A program made the translations under genes and the position numbers. From Thermoleophilales bacterium (lineage in GTDB: Bacteria > Actinomycetota > Thermoleophilia > Solirubrobacterales > 70-9): DNA of 64,000 bases. The DNA lies in contig JACJWY010000008.1 in the NCBI GenBank assembly GCA_020636955.1, positions 53,458-117,457 on the forward strand, read 5' to 3'. The notes beneath the pieces are model-generated. The model saw only the letters and a list, made by a program, of their open reading frames with translations, was not told the DNA's origin and made no database searches. Shown here one piece after another: positions 36,551 through 46,262 of the stretch. Within the stretch, counting starts at the first letter, position 1, and every line of letters starts with the position of its first letter.

Positions 36551-39500
36551 TCAGGCGGGGGCGACCAGGCGGCGGGGCTGGCGGCTGAAACCGGCTGCGA
36601 CCAGGAGCTGCTCGAAAGCGGAACCGAGTATCGGCTCGCCGTCGAAGCGTTCGATCTTGAGCTGACCGACTCGTCCGGCCTCGACCTCCCCGATCAAGGT
36701 GGCCAGGGCGGCCGCGAGGCCCTCACCCTCCAGGGTTTGGTCGAGCCTGAGAATTCCCTTGCCACCGCGCTCAATGTAAAGCAGCGGGTGACCGGAGCGG
36801 GCCAGCACATAGGCCCCCGCTGTGCGGGCCGCCTTGCGACCGGACTGAAGCTTCGGCCAGGGCAGGGTCGAGCCCCAGGGGCAGGCGGGATCGGTGGCGG
36901 CAAGCACCGTGAAGGAATCGGGACCGTTCTCCTCGGCCGGCAGGGCACGCAACCTTTCGACCGCTCCGGAGAGGGCGAACTGGGCTCCGCCGAGCCCCTC
37001 GACGAAGTATCCCCGCCGGGCAGTGCCGAGTACCTCCAGATTCGATAGCTCCGGATAGAGAGTGGAAAAGCCGCCGGGAATGCCCTCGGCCAGGGCCATC
37101 TCGCGGGTCAGGATTCCGTAGCGCTCAAGCATCAGCTCGGCCTGGGCCCGCAGCTTCGGACCGGCCGCCGGCGCACTCCTGAACAGGGTCTCGGTCAAAG
37201 ACCAGCGTCCCTGGACGGTCGGTCCGGTCGCCGCCCGCCGGCGGGAAAAGCGCCGGCCACCCGGTTCGTAGGTGGGCACGGAACGGAGCCGCGGCGCCCG
37301 CAGCGGGGCAAACGAGTCATTGGTGATCTCGCCGCCGAAGGCGAGGTCCCATAGCGCCGAGTGGAGCTCCTCGGCCGGGTGATCAAGTTCACCCACCAGG
37401 TCGAGCCAGAAGGCCGGCCCGGCCGCGAGTCGCTCGCGGATCGCGTCGTGGATCTCACCCTCGGGGGCGGTCAGCTTCGCGTTGGCCGGCGGCGGCCCGG
37501 CCAGCCGCACGTCCTCCCGGAAATAAAGCGCGACCCGGCCGTCGGTGCGACCCACCGCCCCGGCCCCGATCCAGACCACCTCGCCGCTGGTACAGAGTTC
37601 GTCCAGCCAGGTCGGACTGTAGGAGCCGAGCCGCCGGGGCAGCACATCGTTCTCCCAGACCGACTGGGTCAGGGCCACTCCCTGCAGCGGGACCAGGACC
37701 TCCCGCAGGCGATCGGTGCCGGCTCCCGGACGGGCGTCCCGACGGAGCGGGCGGTGCCGGTCGATCCCCTGCCAGGAGGCGAGGAAGCGGGCGTAGGCGG
37801 CGCCGTCGGCCGGCTCGACCTCCTGCCTGAGGTGGGCAAGGCTGGCCCGCCGGACCCGGCGCAGCACCTCGGCGTCACACCACTCACGCTCGGTCCCGCC
37901 CGGACGGATCTCGCCCCGAACTACCGTGCCGCCGGATTCAAGTTCCTTGAGTGCCGGAGTGGGATCGACCCCGTAGCGCTCCCGGGGCCAGCCGGTCGGG
38001 AAGGGACCATGAGTGCGGGCGTACCGCGAAAGCAGGGTGACCATCGGGTCTTCCCGTTCCTCCAGGAACTCGGCCGGCAGCCCGCCCGGGGGTGAAACCC
38101 CGAGCGCGTCCCGGTAAAGCCCGACATCCTCGGCCGCGATGAAGCGCTCCTCGCCGTTGATTCTGACCTTTGCAACCCGTCGCTCGGTGATCAGGTTCTC
38201 CAGCATCGAGGTGGCCGAATACCCCTCGGCCACCCGGGCCTCCGCCTCCTCGGCGGTCAGATCCCCCAGCCGGCGGAGAACCTGCTGGAGCCCATCCCGA
38301 TCCGAGGCCCGGCCCTGCCCGGTCAGGTGCTGGAGCGAGGCCTCGACCTCGGCCAAAGCCTCCTCGTCGATCAGTTCCCGCAGCTCGTCCTGGCCGAGCA
38401 GCTCGCGCAGAAGTTCGCGGTCCAGCGAGAGCGCGGTGGCCCGGCGCTCCGCATTCGGGGTGTCCCCCTCGTACATGTAGGTCGCGACGTAGTCGAAGAG
38501 CAGCGAGGAGGCGAAGGGCGATGCGGTCTGAGTCTCGACCTCGACCAGCGAGATCTCCCGGGAGTGGATGCCACGCAGGAGCTTGCCCAAAGCGGGCAGG
38601 TCGAAGACATCCTGCAGGCACTCGCGGTAGGTCTCGAGGATGACCGGGAAGCGGGGGAAGTCCCGGGCGACTTCGAGGAGGCTCTGGGACTTCAGACGCT
38701 GTTGCCAGAGCGGGGTTCGCTTGCCCGGATAGGCGCGGGGGATCAGCAGCGACCTCGCGGCGTTCTCTCGGAAGCGGGCCCCGAAGAGGGCCGAGGAGCC
38801 GAGCTCCCGCACGACCAGGTCTTCCAGTTCATCCGGTTCGATCAGAACCAGATCGGCCGAGGGCGGCTCGTCGGCATCGGGCAGGTGAACCGCGATGCCG
38901 TCATCGGAATGGATCGCGTCGGCTTCCAGGCCGTGCTGGTCGCGCAGCTTGCGGGCAATCGCCAGGCCCCAGGCAGCGTGGACCCGGCCGCCCCAGGGCG
39001 TGAGCACGACCAGCCGCCAGTCACCGATCTCGTCGCGGAAGCGCTCGATCACCACGGTCTGATCCGAGGGCACCACCCGGGTCGCGTCCTGCTGATGCTT
39101 GAGGTAGGCGATCAGGTTGCGGGCCGCCCGGGGGTCGAGGTCGTGGGTCTTCTCCAGCTGGGCCGGATCAGCATTCACCGCCTCGCGGGCGAAGGCACCG
39201 ATCGCCTCCCCCAGCTCGGCCGGCCGGCCGATTCCGTCGCCACGCCAGAAGGGGATCGCTCCGGGAACCCCGGGGGCCGGGATCACGATCACCCGGTCGC
39301 GGGTGATCTCCTGGATCCGCCAGCTGGAGGCACCCAGCAGGAAGACCTGCCCGGCCCGGGCCTCGTAGACCATCTCCTCGTCCAGCTCGCCGACCCGGCG
39401 GCCATCCGGCAGGTGAACTCCGTACAGGCCGCGGTCGGGAATCGTCCCGGCGTTGGTCACGACCAGCGAGCGGGCGCCCTTGCGACCCTCGATCGTCTTC

Positions 39501-41143
39501 CCCGTCCGGTCCCAGACCAGGCGGGGCCGGAGCTCGGCGAAGCGGTCCGACGGGTAGCGGCCGTCGAGCATGTCGAGGACGTTGTCGAACTGCTCGATCG
39601 AAAGCTCGGCGAAAGGCGTGGTCCGCCGGACCAGCTCGTAGGCCTCCTGGGTGTCCCACTTGTCGAGCGCTGCCATCGAGACCAGGTGCTGGGCGAGCAC
39701 GTCGAGCGGGTTCGAGGGGATCACCGTCTCCTCGATCAGGCCTTCCCGCATGCGCCGGGTGACCACCGCGCTTTCGAGCAGGTCGCCGCGGAACTTGGGG
39801 AAGATCCGGCCCTTCGAGATCTCCCCCAACCCGTGGCCGGCCCGGCCGATCCGCTGGAGACCGCGGGCCACCGACTTCGGCGATTCGACCTGAACGACCA
39901 GGTCCACCGCGCCCATGTCGATCCCGAGCTCCAGCGAGGAGGTGGCGACCAGGCAGGGAATCAGCCCGGACTTGAGCTGCTCCTCGACCTCGGTCCGCTC
40001 CTCATGGGAGAGCGACCCGTGATGGGCCCGGGCCAGCGGCAGCCCTGCCGCCTCATGAGCCCGGACCGGACCGTCGGTTGCGGTCCGGTTCGGTGATTCG
40101 ACCTCGCCGGTTTCCTGGTCGAGGTCGTTCAGCCGCTGAGCCAGACGCTCGGCGGCGCGGCGGTTGTTGACGAAGACGATGGTCGAGGTGTGAGCCCTGA
40201 CCTGTTCAAGGAGCTCCGGATAGATCGCCGGCCAGATCGAACGGATCGGCGCGTCATCCGCGGAGCCGTCATCGTGGGAACCGCTGTCATGCTGGTCGGC
40301 CTCCGGGGCGGTCATGTCCTCGACCGGGACCACGATCTCGAGATCGAGCTCCTTGCGCTGGCCGGGGTCGACCACCTCGCACTTCCGGCCCGGGCCGGAG
40401 AGGAAGCCGGCGATCCGCCCCAGTGGACGCTGGGTGGCCGAGAGCCCGATTCGCTGGACGCCGGGACGATCCCCGGGGTGGTTTGCGGACTGGTCCGCGT
40501 CGGCCGCAGCCTCGCTCAATTCGAGCTGCTGGCCGCGGTTCTCCTGGACCAGATGATCGAGCCGCTCCAGGGTCAGAGCGAGGTGGGCACCGCGCTTGGT
40601 CGCGGCGACCGCGTGGATCTCGTCAACTATCACCGTCTCGACCGAGGTCAGGATGTCCCTGGCCCCGGAGGAAAGCATCAAGTAGAGCGACTCCGGAGTG
40701 GTGATCAGGATTTCCGGCGGCTCCCGCCGCATCCGGTTGCGTTCGTTCTGGGGCGTGTCCCCGGTGCGGATACCAACCGAAACGTCCACCCCGATCCCCT
40801 TGAGCGGGGCCCGCAAGTTGCGTTCGATGTCATAGGAGAGCGCCTTTAGAGGTGAGACATAGACCAGCTTCACGCCCGGCTCGGACTCTGGAATCTCCCC
40901 CGCCGCGACGGCCCGGTGATCCCGGGCAAGCCGGTCGATCCCCCAGAGGAAGCTGGCCAGGGTCTTGCCGGAACCGGTCGGAGCACAGATCAAGGTGTCT
41001 GAACCAGAGGCGATCGATTGCCAGCCGAGTGCCTGGGCTGGCGTCGCCCCCTCGAATGAAGCCGAAAACCAGCGCCGCACGTCATCGCTGAACGGCGCGA
41101 GCGGGTCCCCGGATGGTGATTTCACGGTCGGCTTCGCAGACAT
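36551..41143 (-). CDS. lhr: Lhr-type ATP-dependent DNA helicase
   Basis: A 1530-residue superfamily 2 helicase, full-length for Lhr. Motif I is CAPTGSGKT, motif II DEIHAVA (DEIH box), motif III and the second RecA domain carry SSLELGIDMG and QRIGRAGH. A winged helix and the long Lhr C-terminal region (ending about residue 1530) follow. Lhr acts in DNA repair and is induced by DNA damage in mycobacteria. ATG 41143 is chosen because AGGGG lies seven bases upstream; ATG 41194 adds 17 Arg-rich residues. It is divergent from the polysaccharide locus and followed by nei. Confidence 0.96.
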   Translation of the reverse strand: MSAKPTVKSPSGDPLAPFSDDVRRWFSASFEGATPAQALGWQSIASGSDTLICAPTGSGKTLASFLWGIDRLARDHRAVAAGEIPESEPGVKLVYVSPLKALSYDIERNLRAPLKGIGVDVSVGIRTGDTPQNERNRMRREPPEILITTPESLYLMLSSGARDILTSVETVIVDEIHAVAATKRGAHLALTLERLDHLVQENRGQQLELSEAAADADQSANHPGDRPGVQRIGLSATQRPLGRIAGFLSGPGRKCEVVDPGQRKELDLEIVVPVEDMTAPEADQHDSGSHDDGSADDAPIRSIWPAIYPELLEQVRAHTSTIVFVNNRRAAERLAQRLNDLDQETGEVESPNRTATDGPVRAHEAAGLPLARAHHGSLSHEERTEVEEQLKSGLIPCLVATSSLELGIDMGAVDLVVQVESPKSVARGLQRIGRAGHGLGEISKGRIFPKFRGDLLESAVVTRRMREGLIEETVIPSNPLDVLAQHLVSMAALDKWDTQEAYELVRRTTPFAELSIEQFDNVLDMLDGRYPSDRFAELRPRLVWDRTGKTIEGRKGARSLVVTNAGTIPDRGLYGVHLPDGRRVGELDEEMVYEARAGQVFLLGASSWRIQEITRDRVIVIPAPGVPGAIPFWRGDGIGRPAELGEAIGAFAREAVNADPAQLEKTHDLDPRAARNLIAYLKHQQDATRVVPSDQTVVIERFRDEIGDWRLVVLTPWGGRVHAAWGLAIARKLRDQHGLEADAIHSDDGIAVHLPDADEPPSADLVLIEPDELEDLVVRELGSSALFGARFRENAARSLLIPRAYPGKRTPLWQQRLKSQSLLEVARDFPRFPVILETYRECLQDVFDLPALGKLLRGIHSREISLVEVETQTASPFASSLLFDYVATYMYEGDTPNAERRATALSLDRELLRELLGQDELRELIDEEALAEVEASLQHLTGQGRASDRDGLQQVLRRLGDLTAEEAEARVAEGYSATSMLENLITERRVAKVRINGEERFIAAEDVGLYRDALGVSPPGGLPAEFLEEREDPMVTLLSRYARTHGPFPTGWPRERYGVDPTPALKELESGGTVVRGEIRPGGTEREWCDAEVLRRVRRASLAHLRQEVEPADGAAYARFLASWQGIDRHRPLRRDARPGAGTDRLREVLVPLQGVALTQSVWENDVLPRRLGSYSPTWLDELCTSGEVVWIGAGAVGRTDGRVALYFREDVRLAGPPPANAKLTAPEGEIHDAIRERLAAGPAFWLDLVGELDHPAEELHSALWDLAFGGEITNDSFAPLRAPRLRSVPTYEPGGRRFSRRRAATGPTVQGRWSLTETLFRSAPAAGPKLRAQAELMLERYGILTREMALAEGIPGGFSTLYPELSNLEVLGTARRGYFVEGLGGAQFALSGAVERLRALPAEENGPDSFTVLAATDPACPWGSTLPWPKLQSGRKAARTAGAYVLARSGHPLLYIERGGKGILRLDQTLEGEGLAAALATLIGEVEAGRVGQLKIERFDGEPILGSAFEQLLVAAGFSRQPRRLVAPA

Positions 41144-41243
41144 TGCTAAACCCCTGATGCTACGCCCCCGCCCACCCGGACCGCGAAACCGCATCCATCT
41201 GCCGGTTTGGTGTTTATTGGTCTGGGAGAATTGTGAATTACCA

Positions 41244-42722
41244 GTGACTCAGTCCGGCTCCAGAACCGAACACGGAGAATCAGCTACCTCCGCAGTGACG
41301 GCGGGTCAGGCTGTTGTGCGTCCGGCCACGGTTGACACGGTCCGTCAACTTCAGCGGTTCCGGCGCTGGGGACTTGCGATAGCCGATGCCACGGCGATCG
41401 GGATCGGGGTTCTGGTCGCCGACCAATGGAATTCACTGAGTGGTGGCGAGACGATCTGGGCGCTCGTGGCGGTCCCGATCTGGATCCTGGTCGCCAAGAT
41501 CAACAACCTCTACGACCGGGACAGCCGGCGAATCCGTCACTCCACCCTGGACGAACTGCCGGAGATCCTGGCAACTGCCGCGATCACAATCGCGGCCGCC
41601 TGGGTGGTGACCGGGATGCTGGATGCCCACCTGACCAGTTCGGTCATGGTGGTGATCGGGACGGTCGCCTTCTTCGTCGCGATATTCCTCCGCAGCCTGA
41701 TCCGGTCTCTGTACCGCCGGGTGGCTCCCCCCGAAAGAACGCTCGTGATCGGTTCGGGACCCAAAGCCAGGCTTGTATCGATGAGGCTGCTTGTTCAGGG
41801 TGGCGATCATCTGGACCTGGTCGGCTATGTCGGCGCGACCGAGGGTGGCGAGGTGTCCGGCCCGGCAAGCGCCGGGGCCAGGTACTGCGGCGCTCCGGAC
41901 GACCTTTCGGAGATTGCCTCGGCCCAGCGAGTCAACCGTGTGGTGATTGCCGACGACGAGCTGAGCGCCCGGGCCGTCGGCGAAATCATCGCGGTCTGCC
42001 GTGGCGCGCATGTTTCGGTGACCATGGTGCCCGCAAACCAGGCCGTGCTCGGTCCCGGCACCGAGCTCAACCGGATTGCCGAAGTGCCGATGCTGGACTT
42101 CCAGTTTGGCGACCCGCCCCGTTCGACGATGGCGATCAAGCGCTCGATGGACCTGATCGTGTCGATGTCGATGCTGACCCTGACCGCACCCGTCCTTGCC
42201 GTAGCCGCCCTCGCGATCCGGCTGGATTCGGCCGGACCCGTTTTCTTCCGGCAGATCAGGGTGGGACGCGACGGTCGCGAATTCATCATGTACAAGCTTC
42301 GGACCATGATCGCCGACGCCGAGGAGCAGCTTGACTCGCTGATCGACCTTGATGCTTTGGACGAGCCGGCCTTCAAGATCGCCGACGATCCGCGGGTCAC
42401 GAGAGTTGGTCGGCTGCTTCGCCGGTCGAGTTTTGATGAGGTCCCGCAGTTCATCAATGTCCTGAAGGGGGACATGTCGCTGGTCGGCCCCCGCCCGGAG
42501 GAAGAAGCGGTGGTGGCCCTTTACGACGAGCGACAGCGCCAGCGGTTGAGGGTCAAGCCCGGTCTGACCGGACCGATGCAGGTGGCGGGCCGCGGTGGAC
42601 TGAACTTCGAGGAGCGGCTCGCCCTGGAGCGCGATTACGTCGACAACCTCACGATCACCGGCGACATCAAGATCCTCCTTCGCACCCCGCGTGCCGTCAT
42701 CCGCGGCGACGGCGCCTTCTAG
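41244..42722 (+). CDS. Polyprenyl-phosphate glycosylphosphotransferase
   Basis: A 492-residue initiating enzyme that loads the first sugar-phosphate onto undecaprenyl phosphate for an extracellular polysaccharide. Four or five N-terminal helices (residues about 35-160) and a CoA-binding-like middle domain precede the catalytic part: IKRSMDLIVSMSMLTLTAPV, FFRQIRVGRDGREFIMYKLR, FDEVPQFINVLKGDMSLVGP and GLTGPMQVAGRG. GTG 41244 is the best in-frame start; no Shine-Dalgarno. It heads the polysaccharide locus, divergent from lhr. Confidence 0.94.
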   Translation: MTQSGSRTEHGESATSAVTAGQAVVRPATVDTVRQLQRFRRWGLAIADATAIGIGVLVADQWNSLSGGETIWALVAVPIWILVAKINNLYDRDSRRIRHSTLDELPEILATAAITIAAAWVVTGMLDAHLTSSVMVVIGTVAFFVAIFLRSLIRSLYRRVAPPERTLVIGSGPKARLVSMRLLVQGGDHLDLVGYVGATEGGEVSGPASAGARYCGAPDDLSEIASAQRVNRVVIADDELSARAVGEIIAVCRGAHVSVTMVPANQAVLGPGTELNRIAEVPMLDFQFGDPPRSTMAIKRSMDLIVSMSMLTLTAPVLAVAALAIRLDSAGPVFFRQIRVGRDGREFIMYKLRTMIADAEEQLDSLIDLDALDEPAFKIADDPRVTRVGRLLRRSSFDEVPQFINVLKGDMSLVGPRPEEEAVVALYDERQRQRLRVKPGLTGPMQVAGRGGLNFEERLALERDYVDNLTITGDIKILLRTPRAVIRGDGAF

Positions 42723-42745
42723 TTTTCAGCCAATAGCCTGCCCCC

Positions 42746-43651
42746 ATGGAGCAACCCGAGCTGGAAATAGTCGTGGTGAGTCACGGGGCGGCGGAACTGC
42801 TCGGCAACTGCCTCGATTCGCTTCGTGAATATCCGGCATCGGTTCCGACCCGGGTCACGGTGGTCGATTCGGGCTCGACCGACGGAACCCCGGACATGGT
42901 TGAAAGCAGATTTCCGGAGGTCCGCCTGATCCGTCTGGCAAATGTGGGTTTCTCGGCCGCCAACAACCGGGTTCTCGATGAAGGCTTCGAAGGGACCGGC
43001 GCCGGCATGTACCTGCTGCTCAACCCGGATACCGAGGTTCGGGAAGGGACGCTGGACATCGCGATTTCAAGACTGAATTCCGAACCACGAATCGGCATGG
43101 TCGGGGTCCGTCTCGAGCAGCCGGATGGCACCTTCGATCACGCCAGCAAGAGAGCCTTCCCCACCCCGCTGGCGGCCCTCGGCCATTTCACCGGGCTGGG
43201 CCGCCTGCCGGGAGCCCCGGACGTTCTCTCCCAGTACCGGGCTCCCTGGCTCGACGAGCACACGGCCGGCCGGGTCGAAGCGGTGAACGGGGCCTTCATG
43301 CTGGTTCGCCGCGAGGCCTTGCTCGAAGTGGGAAAGCTCGACGAGGGCTACTGGATGTACATGGAGGATCTCGACTGGTGCCGCCGCTTCGGACTGGCCA
43401 GCTGGGACGTTTTCTACGAGCCCGGCGTCACGGCCACGCATGTCAAGGGTGGCTCGAGCCCGGGGCGGCGGCGGCCCAGGCAGGAGATCGCCTTCCATCG
43501 CGGCATGGGCCGCTTTTACCGCCGGTTCTCGGCGCCAGCGAATCCGGCGCTGCTGAACCTTGCCGTCTACCTGGGCATCGGCACCAAGCTCGTCCTGAGC
43601 CTGATGGCAGGGCTGCTAACCGGGCTCAGGAATCGCCCGTCTTGCCGCTGA
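42746..43651 (+). CDS. Family 2 glycosyltransferase, WbbL-like
   Basis: A 301-residue GT-A fold enzyme with VVDSGSTDGTPD (nucleotide-binding), ANVGFSAANNRVL, LLLNPDTEV (DxD-like), VNGAFMLVRREAL and the EDLDWCRRF motif typical of rhamnosyltransferases. It likely adds a rhamnose or similar sugar using the dTDP-rhamnose made by the rml genes nearby. A C-terminal hydrophobic segment may contact the membrane. TAGCCT lies six bases before the ATG. Its 3' end overlaps the convergent gene by 26 bases. Confidence 0.93.
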   Translation: MEQPELEIVVVSHGAAELLGNCLDSLREYPASVPTRVTVVDSGSTDGTPDMVESRFPEVRLIRLANVGFSAANNRVLDEGFEGTGAGMYLLLNPDTEVREGTLDIAISRLNSEPRIGMVGVRLEQPDGTFDHASKRAFPTPLAALGHFTGLGRLPGAPDVLSQYRAPWLDEHTAGRVEAVNGAFMLVRREALLEVGKLDEGYWMYMEDLDWCRRFGLASWDVFYEPGVTATHVKGGSSPGRRRPRQEIAFHRGMGRFYRRFSAPANPALLNLAVYLGIGTKLVLSLMAGLLTGLRNRPSCR

Positions 43652-44240
43652 GCGCCGACTTGAGCTTGTCGCGGGTCTCGTCATCCGAGCCCCCGTACCG
43701 GCGCCAGAGGTAATAGGCCCCGCCTCCGATCAATGGCACACCGATCAGAATCGCGATGATCCAGGGCAGGGCAGAGCCGCCCCCGCCGTCATCGTCGGAA
43801 CCGCCGGTCGGGGTGGCCGCGACCTTCGAATCGTCCTTCTTCGAGTCCCGGTCCGACTTGGCGTCCTTCTTGTTCTTCGACTTCTTCTCCGAATCGCCGT
43901 TGCCAGCGCCGTTGCCGGTAGCTGAGGTCGTGTCGTCCCCGTAATCGGAGCCGGAGTCGGTGTAAGAACCCGAGTCACCGGAGTCACCCGAGCTGCCGGA
44001 GTTCCCCGCATTGCCGGAAGTGCCCTGATTCTTTGTAGCGCCGTTGTTGCCGGACTCGTTGCCGCCACCGTTGGTGGTCGGAGCGGGCGGAGGCGGCTCT
44101 TCGGTGTAGACGTCACTTGCCGATGAAGCGAGTACCGTGCCCGGTGCCGTTCCCGATGCAAGCAGGAGAAACCCGAAAAGGCAGGCAAACAGACAAAGCC
44201 CGCGGCGAAGACTCGCCGGGTGGTTCAGTCGAGCGCTCAT
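43626..44240 (-). CDS. Surface protein with Ser/Asn/Gly/Asp-rich spacer and C-terminal anchor
   Basis: A 204-residue protein: signal peptide (about 1-38), Thr/Asn/Gly/Ser-rich stretch (about 50-115), Lys/Asp/Ser-rich stretch (about 115-145), then one transmembrane helix (ALPWIIAILIGVPLIGGGAYYL) and a basic tail. Probably membrane-anchored at the cell surface by its C-terminus, with a flexible extracellular spacer. No domain recognised, no LPxTG. TATCTT lies eight bases before the ATG. Convergent with the glycosyltransferase and divergent from the ligase gene, it may serve the polysaccharide layer. Confidence 0.8.
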   Translation of the reverse strand: MSARLNHPASLRRGLCLFACLFGFLLLASGTAPGTVLASSASDVYTEEPPPPAPTTNGGGNESGNNGATKNQGTSGNAGNSGSSGDSGDSGSYTDSGSDYGDDTTSATGNGAGNGDSEKKSKNKKDAKSDRDSKKDDSKVAATPTGGSDDDGGGGSALPWIIAILIGVPLIGGGAYYLWRRYGGSDDETRDKLKSALSGKTGDS

Positions 44241-46153
44241 ACGCAGGCAAGATAGCCGATCTGCTCCCGTTTCTCTTTCCCTTGCTGCTGCTCGGCGGCC
44301 TGGCGATGAGTGGCGGGGGCTATGACCTCTTCTCCCGTCACCTGGCTGGCATAGCTGCCTGGATCCTGACCGGGGTAATGCTGGTCGGACCCTGGCCCGA
44401 GCGGGTCCGTCCGGGTCGTTCCCTTGCCGTGATCGGAGGCCTGATTCTCGCCCTGGCGCTGGTTTCGGGAGTCTCTTCAATCTGGTCAAGTTCGGTTCCT
44501 TCAAGTTTGAGCGAATTCGAGCGGAATGTCGGGTACCTCGGGTTCTTCACAGCCGGATACCTCACATGCAGAACCCCGAAACAACGTGAAAGCTTCACCC
44601 GGGGCATCGGCGCCGGGCTCGGGCTGATCATCGTCGCCGCCCTGGTGGAACGGTTGATGCCGGGAGCGACGGTCGATACCGAACTCGGTGTCAATCGACT
44701 GAACTACCCGCTCGGGTATTGGAACGCCGACGGAATAGCTTTCGGCTGCGCCCTCGCGCTCTTCGTCTGGTTTGCCGTCAACACCAGCTCGGGGCGGTGG
44801 CGACGGACCCTGGTTGCCGGCGCCACCCTGGCTGCCCCCTGCGTGTACTTGACCTATTCCCGGGGTGGTCTGCTGGTCGCCACGGTTTCGCTTGTCCTGC
44901 TCCTCTTTCTCAGCAATCAGCGACTCAAGATCCTCGGGATCACCTTGATCGTGATCGCGGCAACAGTGCCGATTCTGGTGGTCATAAACCAGTTCCCCGA
45001 GATCTCCGGGGCCGACAAGAGCGACCCCTCGGTCGGGCAGAGCCTGATCGTGCTGCTCGTGATCCTGGTCGTGACCGCGCTCGCCGTGGTCTTACTCGAG
45101 GTACTTGAGCGCGCCGCGAGGTCGCGTCCCGAGCGGCTCGACCGGGCGCTCGCGGTTTCCCGGGACCGCCGGAACCTGCTCTGGGTCGCGGGGATCATGG
45201 CGACGCTCTTCCTCGCTGTCGTGGTCGTCTTCGGCGCCAGCGCCTGGGACCAGTTCAGCGACAGCGACGTGCCTGCTCTCGACGCCACCAACCAGCGGTT
45301 CACCGAGCTCTCCGGTTCCTGGCGTTATGAGTTCAGCCAGGTTGCGATCGACACCTTCAGGCAGAATCCCGTGCTCGGGACGGGAGCCGGCACCTACCCG
45401 ATCCAGTGGGACCGCGAACGCGAGGTCCCCGTGTTCACCGATGATGCGCATTCGTTTTACCTGGAGAACCTCTCGGATCTGGGCATCATCGGCGGCCTGC
45501 TGACTCTCGGCCTGGCGATTGCCCTGATCTGGCTGGCGGTGCGGGCCTGGCGCAGGGGGGCGGACCTCGACGCGCCAGCTGTCCTTGCGGTCACCGTGGC
45601 CCTGCTGATCGCCTTCGGATTCGACTGGTTCTGGCGGCTCGGAGCCACGGCTGCGCTCTTGCTGCTTCTGGCCGCCTGGATCGCTTCTGCCGGGCCGCGA
45701 ACCGGCGACGCACCGGAGGAAAAGTCCCTCGGCCCGGGCGTAAAGGCCGGCGGCCTGCTCGTCGCGTGGCTGGCGATCATCGTCCTCGCCGTTCCGGCAG
45801 CCGCCGATCGCTATGTGGATGCGAGCGCGAACTCGGTCCGGGCGGGCAACATCGGCAAAGCCATAGACCAGGCCAGGACCGCTTCCAGCCTTGCGCCCTG
45901 GCTCCCGGACCCGCATATGCAGCTGGCAACAATTGCCGACAGCCGGGGCGAGCGGGCTGAAGCGATGCGTCAGGTCAACAAGGCCATAGACCTGGATCCC
46001 GAGAACTGGCGGGCCCTGGTTCTGCGTTTTCGCTTCAACTTCGCGGACGGCGACCGCCGCAAGGCCCGCAGGGACTTCATGCGACTGCGCCAGATCAACC
46101 CGCTCACGTTCCGCGCTTTCCGGCTCAGCATGGTCGGAGATTCGTCACAATGA
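44156..46153 (+). CDS. O-antigen ligase-like membrane protein (Wzy/WaaL family)
   Basis: About 665 residues with 11-13 transmembrane segments. The large periplasmic-type loop before the last group contains GTGAGTYPIQWDRE and DDAHSFYLENLSDLGIIGGL, hallmarks of the O-antigen ligase/polymerase family. About 90 C-terminal residues form TPR-like helices (GNIGKAIDQARTASSLAPW). It joins or polymerises lipid-linked glycans. The start is uncertain: ATG 44156 would overlap the divergent gene by 85 bases; later TTG/CTG codons are possible, including TTG 44282. Confidence 0.85.
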   Translation: MQAGETRKGRQTDKARGEDSPGGSVERSYAGKIADLLPFLFPLLLLGGLAMSGGGYDLFSRHLAGIAAWILTGVMLVGPWPERVRPGRSLAVIGGLILALALVSGVSSIWSSSVPSSLSEFERNVGYLGFFTAGYLTCRTPKQRESFTRGIGAGLGLIIVAALVERLMPGATVDTELGVNRLNYPLGYWNADGIAFGCALALFVWFAVNTSSGRWRRTLVAGATLAAPCVYLTYSRGGLLVATVSLVLLLFLSNQRLKILGITLIVIAATVPILVVINQFPEISGADKSDPSVGQSLIVLLVILVVTALAVVLLEVLERAARSRPERLDRALAVSRDRRNLLWVAGIMATLFLAVVVVFGASAWDQFSDSDVPALDATNQRFTELSGSWRYEFSQVAIDTFRQNPVLGTGAGTYPIQWDREREVPVFTDDAHSFYLENLSDLGIIGGLLTLGLAIALIWLAVRAWRRGADLDAPAVLAVTVALLIAFGFDWFWRLGATAALLLLLAAWIASAGPRTGDAPEEKSLGPGVKAGGLLVAWLAIIVLAVPAAADRYVDASANSVRAGNIGKAIDQARTASSLAPWLPDPHMQLATIADSRGERAEAMRQVNKAIDLDPENWRALVLRFRFNFADGDRRKARRDFMRLRQINPLTFRAFRLSMVGDSSQ

Positions 46154-46202
46154 ATCCGCAGATCGGATCTTCCGCTACTTTCTGATCCCGCCGATGTTCA
46201 AA

Positions 46203-46219
46203 CAGGTGATCGTCACCTG
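46203..46219. promoter_or_regulatory. Perfect 7+3+7 palindrome upstream of the hydrolase gene
   Basis: CAGGTGA-TCG-TCACCTG lies in the 109-base gap between the ligase and hydrolase genes. No T-tract follows. It shares the AGGTGA/TCACCT half-site, in the opposite arrangement, with the dyad ahead of the LuxR gene at 17897-17913. Confidence 0.45.
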
Positions 46220-46262
46220 AAATTCGGCCCTCGACGAACCCATCTCCTTCCGAAGGTATCCC

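Noticed and set aside
38327..40096. 589-codon plus-strand frame inside lhr
   Set aside because: Shadow of the helicase; no start signal and no recognisable motif.
43900..44100. CRISPR-like or tandem DNA repeat
   Set aside because: The region codes for a Ser/Gly/Asn/Asp-rich spacer; repeats are irregular and of codon origin.
43626..44240. Sortase-anchored (LPxTG) protein
   Set aside because: There is no LPxTG-like motif before the C-terminal helix; membrane anchoring alone is supported.
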